DNA from: Candidatus Sumerlaeota bacterium
Lineage (GTDB): Bacteria > UBP6 > UBA1177
DNA length: 6,149 bases
Direction: 5' to 3'
Assembly: GCA_007136595.1 (NCBI GenBank)
Contig: SLGQ01000127.1
Coordinates: 1 to 6,149 of the forward strand
In this document: piece by piece, positions 1 through 6,084 of the stretch
How positions within the stretch are numbered: position 1 is the first letter of the stretch
Layout: every line of letters begins with the position of its first letter
Notes under the pieces: model-generated
What the model was told of the DNA's origin: nothing
Database searches by the model: none
The model's input: only the letters and a program-made list of their open reading frames with translations
Made by a program: the position numbers and the translations under genes

Positions 1-256
1 GCCCCGCTTCTTTTGTCATCTGGGAAATGAAAACCACTTGCAGCAGAAGGTCGCCGAGTTCTTTTTTAAGTTCGTCAACACTTTCTTTGTTGTCAGGATT
101 GAAACTGTCGATCGCCTCAACTGTTTCAAAAGCTTCTTCAATGACATAGGGTCTTAGAGATTTTACACTTTGTTCTCTATCCCACGGACAACCTTCAGGT
201 GATCTGAGAGTTTCCATCACTTCGAGCAGTTTTGAAATGGAACTGTCTTCTTTCAT
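1..256 (-). CDS. mazG: MazG nucleoside triphosphate pyrophosphohydrolase, N-terminal part (cut by window edge)
   Basis: Translating the minus strand from the ATG at 256 gives 85 residues before the left edge cuts the gene. The protein hydrolyses NTPs or dNTPs to the monophosphate and pyrophosphate in the cytoplasm, and in known bacteria is linked to nucleotide-pool cleaning and (p)ppGpp turnover. What I see is the classic MazG N-terminus: LRSPEGCPWDREQ at residues 17-29, the metal-binding EExxE (E40, E41, E44), and the matching ExxD in ELGDLLLQVVF (E66, D69). Together these make the EExxE...ExxD magnesium site. The ATG directly follows the purF stop (TGA|ATG, no spacer), and its Shine-Dalgarno (AAAGGTG) lies in the last codons of purF, so the two are probably translationally coupled. 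Full-length MazG usually has two such domains; whether the second is present cannot be seen here. Confidence 0.93.
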   Translation of the reverse strand, partial: MKEDSSISKLLEVMETLRSPEGCPWDREQSVKSLRPYVIEEAFETVEAIDSFNPDNKESVDELKKELGDLLLQVVFISQMTKEAG

Positions 257-1693
257 TCAGCACCTTTCACACGGTACATTAGTTTTCTGATGATAATCAT
301 CGGGACAGTGCTGATACTTCAAATTGAAACAGGCGAAACAGAAATTGCCGGAGGATTTCAAAATTGTGTCAAAATCCTCAACTTCCATATATTTAAGAGA
401 ATCTGCCTCAATAAAGCTGCATATTTCATCCACACTTTTCTTTGATGCTATAAGTTCTTTCCTTGTTGGAGTGTCTATTCCGTAATAGCAGCTTCCTATA
501 ACTTTAGGAGATCCTATTCTTACATGGATTTCTTTTGCTTCGGCACTTCTCACCATCCTCACTATTTTTCTTAAAGTTGTCCCTCTTACGATCGAATCGT
601 CAACAAGAACAACTTTTTTTCCAGTAAAAAAATCGGGAAGAGGGTTGAATTTATGTCTGACTCCTTCATCCCGCTGTTTCTGATCCGGCTTTGTAAATGT
701 TCTTCCTACATAGTGGTTCCTCAAAAGTCCCATGTCAAAATTGGCAGGTGAAGCCTGGGCATATCCAAGTGCTACAAAATTGGATGAATCAGGAACAGCC
801 ATCACAACAGTATCTTTATCAACTCCGAGATTTTCTTTGTCATATTCAAAAAGTCTTGCCCCGATCTTTTTCCTTACATCGTAAACCAGTTCATTGAATG
901 TGAATCCGTCAGGTCTTGAAAAGTATATAAGTTCAAAGACACAGTGCTGTCTGTTTTGTGCAGATACACTCACCGTTTTTAAAGGTTTTCCTTTTTCAAG
1001 GCGGATTATCTCTCCAGGCTCAAGTTCTCTGATAAAGGTTGCTCCCACTATTCCGAATGAACAGCTTTCAGAAGCAAAAACAACTCCGTCAGACATCAAC
1101 TCCCCACCTTCTTCATAATCAAGATGTCCAAGTACAAAAGGTCTGTAACCATGAGGGTCACGGAAAGCAAACATCTGATCTCTGTATATCAGAAGAGTTG
1201 AAAATGCACCTTTAAGCTGGCTCTGAGTTTCAGTTATTGCATTTTCGATGGTCATTTTTTCATGAACAAGGTAGTAAGCCACAAGCCGTCCTATAAGTTC
1301 TCCATCATTGTCACTTCTGAAGGTGAAGTTATGTTCATTCTCAAGCCAGGTACGAAGCTCGTAGTAGTTAATAATATCACCGTTACTACATACTGCTATG
1401 TGGGGACCTTCAGGCAGTTCGGCGACATGTGGTTGACTGTTCACCTTGTCACTTCTCCCGGCAGTGGGGTAACGGACATGCCCGATGGCAATATTTCCCT
1501 GATGATTAAAAAGATTTTCAGGAGTAAGAACATTTTTTACAAGCCCCATACCTTTGTGATAAGAGATGTTGCCCCTGCAATCCCTTACAGCAACTCCGCA
1601 ACTTTCCTGTCCACGATGCTGAATGGCAAAAAGAGTTTCAGCGACTAAAGTTTCAGCATTTTCTACATTAAAGATACCAGATATTCCGCACAC
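257..1693 (-). CDS. purF: Amidophosphoribosyltransferase (glutamine PRPP amidotransferase)
   Basis: This 478-residue cytoplasmic enzyme makes 5-phosphoribosylamine from PRPP and glutamine, the first committed step of de novo purine synthesis. The N-terminal class II glutaminase domain starts MCGISGIF, so Cys2 becomes the N-terminal nucleophile once Met is removed. Further landmarks are QHRGQES (25-31), GHVRYPTAGR (71-80), NGD (104-106) and SDND (127-130). The phosphoribosyltransferase domain has the PRPP loop VVLVDDSIVRGTT (361-373). C251, C402, C452 and C455 (the last two in CFACF) match the four [4Fe-4S] ligands of the Bacillus-type enzyme, yet there is no N-terminal propeptide. The tail adds C463 and a terminal CxxC (C475, C478). 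The start codon is GTG; it is fixed by the need for Cys at position 2 and by a GGGAGG Shine-Dalgarno 5 nt upstream. Length is close to the 476 residues of the Bacillus enzyme. It abuts mazG downstream and lies 66 bp after the asparagine-synthase-like gene. Confidence 0.97.
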   Translation of the reverse strand: MCGISGIFNVENAETLVAETLFAIQHRGQESCGVAVRDCRGNISYHKGMGLVKNVLTPENLFNHQGNIAIGHVRYPTAGRSDKVNSQPHVAELPEGPHIAVCSNGDIINYYELRTWLENEHNFTFRSDNDGELIGRLVAYYLVHEKMTIENAITETQSQLKGAFSTLLIYRDQMFAFRDPHGYRPFVLGHLDYEEGGELMSDGVVFASESCSFGIVGATFIRELEPGEIIRLEKGKPLKTVSVSAQNRQHCVFELIYFSRPDGFTFNELVYDVRKKIGARLFEYDKENLGVDKDTVVMAVPDSSNFVALGYAQASPANFDMGLLRNHYVGRTFTKPDQKQRDEGVRHKFNPLPDFFTGKKVVLVDDSIVRGTTLRKIVRMVRSAEAKEIHVRIGSPKVIGSCYYGIDTPTRKELIASKKSVDEICSFIEADSLKYMEVEDFDTILKSSGNFCFACFNLKYQHCPDDYHQKTNVPCERC

Positions 1694-1696
1694 GCC

Positions 1697-1726
1697 AACC
1701 TCCCGGTCAAGAAGTTAAAAGACCGG
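1697..1726 (-). promoter_or_regulatory. purF leader with two mutually exclusive stems over the Shine-Dalgarno
   Basis: Read on the minus strand, CCGGTC (1726-1721) and GACCGG (1708-1703) form a perfect 6-bp inverted repeat around a 12-nt loop. A second pairing is possible between AACTTC (1716-1711) and GAGGTT (1702-1697), 6 bp including one G-U pair, with GACCGG in its 8-nt loop. The second stem ties up GAGG of the purF Shine-Dalgarno (GGGAGG, 1704-1699); the first leaves most of it free. No T-run follows either stem, so this is not an intrinsic terminator. A two-state translational control is an inference from base pairing only. No known purine riboswitch core or PurR box was recognised. Confidence 0.35.
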
Positions 1727-1730
1727 TAAC

Positions 1731-1757
1731 TTTATATCTAAAAATTTTGAAAATCAA
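1731..1757 (-). promoter_or_regulatory. Possible weak internal promoter for purF-mazG
   Basis: On the minus strand, TTGATT (1757-1752) and TATAAA (1736-1731) resemble sigma-70 -35 and -10 boxes, separated by 15 bp, which is shorter than the preferred 17. It sits just after the stop of the asparagine-synthase-like gene and would give a transcript leader carrying the purF hairpins. Box matches are 4/6 and 5/6 in AT-rich DNA, so chance occurrence is quite possible. Confidence 0.25.
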
Positions 1758-1759
1758 GG

Positions 1760-3514
1760 CTATATTGAGTGATTTTTTATGATATTCTCAATAGGTTCTT
1801 TTTTAACGAGAGTTCTGTATGCCGCCTCAACTGTAAAAAGGTTCATCATCGTCCACCCGTTAAAAGCACCCGACTGATGTTTTTTCCATATTTTTTTCAA
1901 AGAAGCTTCTTCAATAAATCCATCTTTTGCGATCAGGCTGTCGGCAACGAACCTTTCCATTAAATTTTTTAAAGGGGATATTTTTCTCAGCCAGTAGTGT
2001 TCACCTTCTTTAACAGGTTCAAAAAGCCCCATTGTGATCAAAGGGATTATTTTTCCTGTGTTTTTAAAAAAACCTTCGTGCCGGAATTTTATCCTGTTTT
2101 CCCGGCAGGTTGTCTTGTATATCGACAAATTTGAAGTTTTTTTATTCAGTTCTGAATATTTTATTCCGTAAACTGAAGGATATTGATCCATTTCAGGCAG
2201 ATATTTTTCAAGCATAAGAAACCTTGCTTTGTTATACATTCCTGTTTCCCATGAAGAATTAAAAGCAAAATTTAAAGCATCTATGCTTGCTCCAGGCGAA
2301 AAACAGAGCAGGTTGTCGCCGGTAAGAGGTAAAATTGCACCAGTATAGTTTACGGATCGACACAAAATCTGTTGAATTAAACCACCCTCAAAATTGTTTC
2401 CCGGTAAAGACCCGTCTCTGTTTTTAATATTTTTTCTGCACTCCGCAATTAACTTTTCGTAGTCTTTGAAAAGTTCAAGATGACACGATGATGAGCCGTA
2501 AGTCATATTCAGAATGAAATCAGAAGGAGAGTATTCTATATTCAACTTGAATTTCGGTCTTATTCCCGTAAGTGAGTCCATCAAATATCCGTCAAATCCG
2601 ATCATTTGTTTTTGAGGCATGTCAAACATCAGATCGAAAAGATAGTTCTGATGGAAGTTGGTAAGTCCGCCTGTTCTTCTCAGCCACTCTTCAATAATTG
2701 ATCGGTGGTCTATTTCAGATATATCTTTGAGTTTAAGAGGGATTCCAAGTGCTTCGCTTATAATTTTGACAGGTTCTGCATCAATTTTCCGGATGTCAAT
2801 GTGTCTTAAAAGAGAAGGAGTATTCCCATTTTGCAACAGTGTGCCAAGAATGTGTCTTGAGTCAAAACCTCCGGTAAAAGGAAGCTGTATCTCAAGGTTT
2901 TTAAGTAACTTGTGGTTAACTACCGATTTTATGTTCCTGTCAATTATTTCAAAAATTCTGTCCGCCATTTTTTCTTTTGTATCATACTCTTTCTTTTCAG
3001 GAATATGGATGTCATAGCTTTTTTCAGGCTTTACAGTATTTTCTTTTAAGGTGAAATGGTGAAAAGGTTTATTCCTTGATATTTCTTTTATGAGTGTGTG
3101 GTCACTCAATGTATAGTTATATAAAACAGTTTCAAAAACTGCATTTTTGTTGAGTTCCATATCAAGATTTTTTTCTGCAAAAAAAGAGGGAGTTGGTGCA
3201 ACTGAAAAAACAGCCCCTTTTTGATAAAAATACCAGGGTTTTGTTGCAAGAATATCTGAAATGAACTCAATGTTGCCGCTACTTTTGTGCAAAATGGCGA
3301 TATTGAAGTTTCCGTTTCTTTCCACAACGGCTTTGATCCCGCTCTTTGTATATACTTCAAGAGCAAAAGAAGCATCATCCCGGTCTGTTCCGTTATCAAA
3401 GAAAATGCCGTCCATGATAAGTTCAATATTTTCATTTTCCGCTTTTGTTATCAAAGTTCCCGATGCGGAAAGCTTTTTGTCATGACAGTATATTCCCGGC
3501 AAAGTAAAGTTCAT
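1760..3514 (-). CDS. Asparagine-synthase-like PP-loop protein with degenerate glutaminase domain
   Basis: The 584-residue protein has the two-domain plan of AsnB-type asparagine synthetases. The N-terminal part looks like a decayed class II glutaminase fold: NGNFNIAIL (67-75) and SDILATKPWYFY (86-97) correspond to the usual GxFAfal and ardrlGxkPLyyy strands. However, the protein starts MNFTLPG and lacks the Cys2 nucleophile, so glutamine hydrolysis is not expected. The C-terminal domain keeps the ATP-binding PP-loop as TGGFDSR (214-220; canonical SGGxDS), followed by EALGIPLK (254-261). The second AsnB motif, SGxGaDE, is replaced by GFDGYLMDSLTG (306-317). The ATG overlaps the flippase stop as ATGA, with GGAG upstream, so the two are coupled. 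Family members of this kind occur in glycan loci, where some relatives amidate sugar acids; the substrate here is unknown. An ammonia-dependent or non-amidating adenylating ligase is possible. It is unlikely to be a housekeeping AsnB. Confidence 0.82.
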   Translation of the reverse strand: MNFTLPGIYCHDKKLSASGTLITKAENENIELIMDGIFFDNGTDRDDASFALEVYTKSGIKAVVERNGNFNIAILHKSSGNIEFISDILATKPWYFYQKGAVFSVAPTPSFFAEKNLDMELNKNAVFETVLYNYTLSDHTLIKEISRNKPFHHFTLKENTVKPEKSYDIHIPEKKEYDTKEKMADRIFEIIDRNIKSVVNHKLLKNLEIQLPFTGGFDSRHILGTLLQNGNTPSLLRHIDIRKIDAEPVKIISEALGIPLKLKDISEIDHRSIIEEWLRRTGGLTNFHQNYLFDLMFDMPQKQMIGFDGYLMDSLTGIRPKFKLNIEYSPSDFILNMTYGSSSCHLELFKDYEKLIAECRKNIKNRDGSLPGNNFEGGLIQQILCRSVNYTGAILPLTGDNLLCFSPGASIDALNFAFNSSWETGMYNKARFLMLEKYLPEMDQYPSVYGIKYSELNKKTSNLSIYKTTCRENRIKFRHEGFFKNTGKIIPLITMGLFEPVKEGEHYWLRKISPLKNLMERFVADSLIAKDGFIEEASLKKIWKKHQSGAFNGWTMMNLFTVEAAYRTLVKKEPIENIIKNHSI

Positions 3515-4962
3515 TGCCGCTCCTTTATAAAAAGAGATGAAACAAATTCTTTTTCTCTGTATAAAATAACAAGAAAAGTTAAAAGAGCACAGAAAGTTAC
3601 ACCGAAAACTGTTGTCAGAAATGGAAATTCAGGATGATATTTTGAAAGAAGAAGTTTTATTGCAAAACATGTAAAACCTGTTACGACGAGTATTGGAAGT
3701 GAAGAAAAAAACTTAATGGTAAACTTAATTGGAGTCAGTTCCAGAATAGAAGCACCGAAAAATATAAGGATCATGACCATGAAAGGATAAATAATGGTCC
3801 ATGACCACGCAACCGCAAAAAGACTGATCCTGCTTGCCGCAAAAAAACCAAGAGGCATTCCAATGGACATACAGAGAGAATAAATGAAGTTTTTCTTTGC
3901 CTGTCCTGCTGCATTAAGAAGTTGAGGTATTAATGGAGAAATTGACCGTACAATTCCAACTCCGGCGAGAATATAGGCGATCGGCACCGCATCCAGCCAT
4001 TTTTCATATCCTCCGGCAATGAGTATCCAGTCAATAAAAACAACTATCAGAATGAGAATGCTGCCTGTAAAAAGAAGGGAAAACCTTGAGATGGTAAAAA
4101 AGTATTTCCGCAACCGTTCCATTTCGTTTTGAAGTTTTGAAAAAGTAGGATATGCGACTTGGTTAACTACTCCGGCAAAGGTTCTTACAGGATCGGAAAC
4201 AAGTCTGTATGCAAGAGTGTAAATTCCAAGAGCTTCTGCACCGAAAACTTTCCCGATTATGAGATAGTCGGCATGAGTATAAAAGTTATAGAGCAATCTT
4301 GATCCGGTTGCATAAACTCCGAAATAAAACATCGCTTTTATTTGAGAAAATTTGAAAAACAGTGACGGGATAAAAGGTTTTGCCGCAAAACAGCCTAAAA
4401 GTTGCATGGAACGGTTTGTGATATCTCCGAATATTATTGACCATGCTCCGAAACCGTTGTAAGCCATAAGTATCATCACAGTTGCTGCGGATGACATTGC
4501 GATATTGTCAACGATAGCCAGTTTTTTAAATTCGAGCTCTTTGACAAGAAGATTCCTGGGAACAAGGTTGAGGGCATAAATAACTAAAACTATACCATAA
4601 ACTCTGATAAGAGATGACAGCTCTTCAACTTCATAAAAATATGAAAGCAGCGGAGCCCCGAAGAAAAGCAGGGGATATAAAAGGAAGCTGATAAAAAGAG
4701 AAAGCCAGAAAAGTGCAGATATCTGATCTTTGCTGATATCCTTTTTCTGTACAAGTGCTACACCCAACCCCATTTCATTGATGCTTTCAGTAATTGCAAA
4801 AATTGCAAGAACAATGTTTGCAACACCGAACTGCTCTTTACTTATAACCTTGATAACAACCAGGATCGCGGCTGTAAAAAGAAGCTTTGCCCCTGCATTT
4901 CCTACCACTGAAAAAGCAAAAGCTTTAGCGACAATATTTTTTAAACCTTTATCCAGAGCCAA
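3511..4962 (-). CDS. Wzx-type polysaccharide flippase (MOP superfamily, PST/WzxC-like)
   Basis: This is an inner-membrane protein of 483 residues when started at TTG 4962, with roughly a dozen to fourteen hydrophobic helices over its whole length. Such proteins flip lipid-linked oligosaccharide units to the periplasmic face. Recognisable family signatures are EQFGVANIVLAIFAITESINEMGLGVALVQ (43-72, the usual second helix and Gly-rich turn), HADYLIIGKVFGAEALGIYTLAYRL (230-254) and NQVAYPTFSKLQNE (267-280). The frame is open to a TTG at 5013, but that codon lies within the -35 box of a strong promoter and has no Shine-Dalgarno. The TTG at 4962 follows GAGGAGG and is preferred; the family also typically begins shortly before the first helix. 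The stop overlaps the next gene's ATG (ATGA). No glycosyltransferase is visible in the window, so the transported glycan is unknown. Confidence 0.9.
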   Translation of the reverse strand: MALDKGLKNIVAKAFAFSVVGNAGAKLLFTAAILVVIKVISKEQFGVANIVLAIFAITESINEMGLGVALVQKKDISKDQISALFWLSLFISFLLYPLLFFGAPLLSYFYEVEELSSLIRVYGIVLVIYALNLVPRNLLVKELEFKKLAIVDNIAMSSAATVMILMAYNGFGAWSIIFGDITNRSMQLLGCFAAKPFIPSLFFKFSQIKAMFYFGVYATGSRLLYNFYTHADYLIIGKVFGAEALGIYTLAYRLVSDPVRTFAGVVNQVAYPTFSKLQNEMERLRKYFFTISRFSLLFTGSILILIVVFIDWILIAGGYEKWLDAVPIAYILAGVGIVRSISPLIPQLLNAAGQAKKNFIYSLCMSIGMPLGFFAASRISLFAVAWSWTIIYPFMVMILIFFGASILELTPIKFTIKFFSSLPILVVTGFTCFAIKLLLSKYHPEFPFLTTVFGVTFCALLTFLVILYREKEFVSSLFIKERQ

Positions 4963-4965
4963 AAT

Positions 4966-4972
4966 CCTCCTC
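4966..4972 (-). promoter_or_regulatory. Shine-Dalgarno that sets the flippase start
   Basis: The minus strand reads GAGGAGG here, followed by ATT and then TTG at 4962. The GAGG at the 5' end of this motif has a 6-nt spacer to that TTG. It lies inside the longer reading frame (starting at 5013), which has no comparable motif upstream. This supports the downstream start. Confidence 0.7.
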
Positions 4973-4985
4973 AATAACTTGTTGA

Positions 4986-5013
4986 ATAATACAAATTGGA
5001 GATATGAAGTCAA
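4986..5013 (-). promoter_or_regulatory. Sigma-70-type promoter of the flippase operon
   Basis: On the minus strand, -35 TTGACT (5013-5008) and -10 TATTAT (4991-4986) are each 5/6 matches to consensus with a 16-bp spacer. Transcription would start near 4979, leaving a leader of about 17 nt that just includes the GAGGAGG Shine-Dalgarno before TTG 4962. It would drive the flippase and asparagine-synthase-like genes and possibly purF-mazG. An imperfect dyad, CAAtAACTTgTTG at 4972-4984, sits over the expected transcription start and could be an operator, but it is short and AT-rich. Confidence 0.65.
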
Positions 5014-5021
5014 CGGAGTTT

Positions 5022-5049
5022 TTTACTTTCTAAAAATTTCAGGTATTAT
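5022..5049 (+). promoter_or_regulatory. Candidate promoter of the exported barrel gene
   Basis: TATTAT (5044-5049) is a good -10 box, and TTTACT (5022-5027) a weak -35 (4/6), with a 16-bp spacer. Transcription would begin near 5056, giving a leader of about 36 nt. It points away from the flippase promoter, with 8 bp between the two -35 boxes, so the genes share a compact divergent control region. Confidence 0.45.
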
Positions 5050-5091
5050 TTACAGACATTTTTTGTTTTTCGTTGAAAAGGAGGATGACAG

Positions 5092-6084
5092 ATGATCAAC
5101 TTGAAAGTGGCTAAAGTTCTTATGGCTTTTATGGTCGTATTTATGTTTTCAAATGGAGTTCGGGCAGAAGAGGCACAAGAAGGTGTCAAAGAAAATGATG
5201 TTCCTAAGCACCACTTTATTTTAATTAAGCCGAAACTTCTTGTAAGTTTTACAGACAACAGGTCTGTCCCGGGTAAAACTGACGGAATGTACTTCAGAAC
5301 AGATCTTGACCTGCTTGCCAATTACGATTATAAAAAAAATAAGCATGAATTTCTGAATGAACTTGAATGGAAAGAGGGTGTCAGCCTTTCTCCGATGTAT
5401 GACGGATTTGTAATATCGGCAGACAGGTTCAAATTTGACACCAGATATAACTTTATGTTCAATAAAATAGGTGGTTACTTTGTAAAAGCAGGGTTTGAAA
5501 CACATTTTCTCCCCGGATACGACTACCAGACAGAAGAGGTGACATACCTCATTGACGGAGACAGAAGGGTAACTGCCAATAAGTATAAACTTACCTCACC
5601 GGGATATCCTTTTTATCTCCATCAGGCTACAGGTCTTCTTTACAGACCTGTAGAAAAAGAGACACAGAGTCTGGAGTTTACCGGCGGTGTGGCAGCCAGA
5701 CAGGTTTTTGTGAAAGATTCTCTGAAAATAGTTGAAGATGATTCAACACCCGAAAGAGATTTAAAAACAATGACCGATATTTACGAGGTGGGTGGTGAAG
5801 CTACAGTGAGATTCAAAGGCAGTATGGAAGATAAAAAAATAGAGTATGATGCAAGATTGAAAGCTTTCATGCCGTTTTACACAAAAGACAGGGAAGAAAA
5901 CGGTCTTTCGTGGGGCGATGTCTTCCAACTGGAAGGGAGTCTTAAAATTGATTTTAACATCAATAAATATGTTGCATTCAACTATGAATTTAATCTTAAA
6001 AGAGACTTTGCCATTGTGAGAGACTGGCAAATAACGAATTCTTTAAACCTCGCAATTTTCTATGAATTTGAAAGAAGAATGTAA
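5092..6084 (+). CDS. Predicted outer-membrane beta-barrel protein, DUF3078-like
   Basis: The 330-residue product begins with a clear Sec signal peptide: basic K5/K8, a hydrophobic stretch over 9-19, and a VRA|EE cleavage site after A25. There is no lipobox cysteine. The rest is alternating, aromatic-rich sequence with polar turns that looks like about a dozen beta strands, for example 41-53, 66-80, 84-97, 125-140, 176-186, 232-243, 248-262, 277-288 and 291-303. The segments FETHFLPGYDY (135-145), YLHQATGLLYRP (175-186) and LKIDFNINKYVAFNYEF (284-300) resemble the pattern I recall for DUF3078 (FkTqfaPGYdY, GLgldYkP, lkvnkyisa). The family's function is unknown to me. The last strand ends in YEFERRM rather than the usual terminal aromatic residue. 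Start: ATG with AAGGAGG 7 nt upstream (5078-5084). It diverges from the flippase; a shared role in the cell surface is only suggested by position. Confidence 0.8.
   Translation: MINLKVAKVLMAFMVVFMFSNGVRAEEAQEGVKENDVPKHHFILIKPKLLVSFTDNRSVPGKTDGMYFRTDLDLLANYDYKKNKHEFLNELEWKEGVSLSPMYDGFVISADRFKFDTRYNFMFNKIGGYFVKAGFETHFLPGYDYQTEEVTYLIDGDRRVTANKYKLTSPGYPFYLHQATGLLYRPVEKETQSLEFTGGVAARQVFVKDSLKIVEDDSTPERDLKTMTDIYEVGGEATVRFKGSMEDKKIEYDARLKAFMPFYTKDREENGLSWGDVFQLEGSLKIDFNINKYVAFNYEFNLKRDFAIVRDWQITNSLNLAIFYEFERRM

Noticed and set aside
1262..1648. Plus-strand open frame of 128 codons antisense to purF
   Set aside because: It lies entirely within the clearly conserved purF gene, has no family signature or convincing ribosome site, and is a shadow frame.
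1697..1726. Classical H-type pseudoknot in the purF leader
   Set aside because: The arm order fits, but there are no bases between the first stem's 3' arm and the second stem's 3' arm to cross the first stem's shallow groove, so alternative hairpins are more likely.
1703..1726. Intrinsic terminator after the asparagine-synthase-like gene
   Set aside because: The stem is not followed by a T-run on the minus strand; it is followed directly by the purF ribosome site.
1744..1754. ATTTT-G-AAAAT dyad as an operator
   Set aside because: It is a short AT-only palindrome in AT-rich intergenic DNA, easily explained by chance.
2658..3017. Plus-strand open frame of 119 codons antisense to the asparagine-synthase-like gene
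   Set aside because: The minus-strand product has the PP-loop in this same region; the antisense translation is Ser/Leu-rich low-information sequence typical of a shadow.
3106..3435. Minus-strand open frame of 109 codons in another frame of the asparagine-synthase-like gene
   Set aside because: I considered a frameshifted or nested gene, but the main frame is continuous with the family fold across the region.
1760..3514. Standard asparagine synthetase AsnB
   Set aside because: There is no Cys2, and the second AsnB nucleotide motif is altered, so the housekeeping name would mislead.
3287..3637. Plus-strand open frame spanning the flippase / asparagine-synthase-like junction
   Set aside because: It crosses the ATGA overlap of two well-supported minus-strand genes and shows no recognisable domain.
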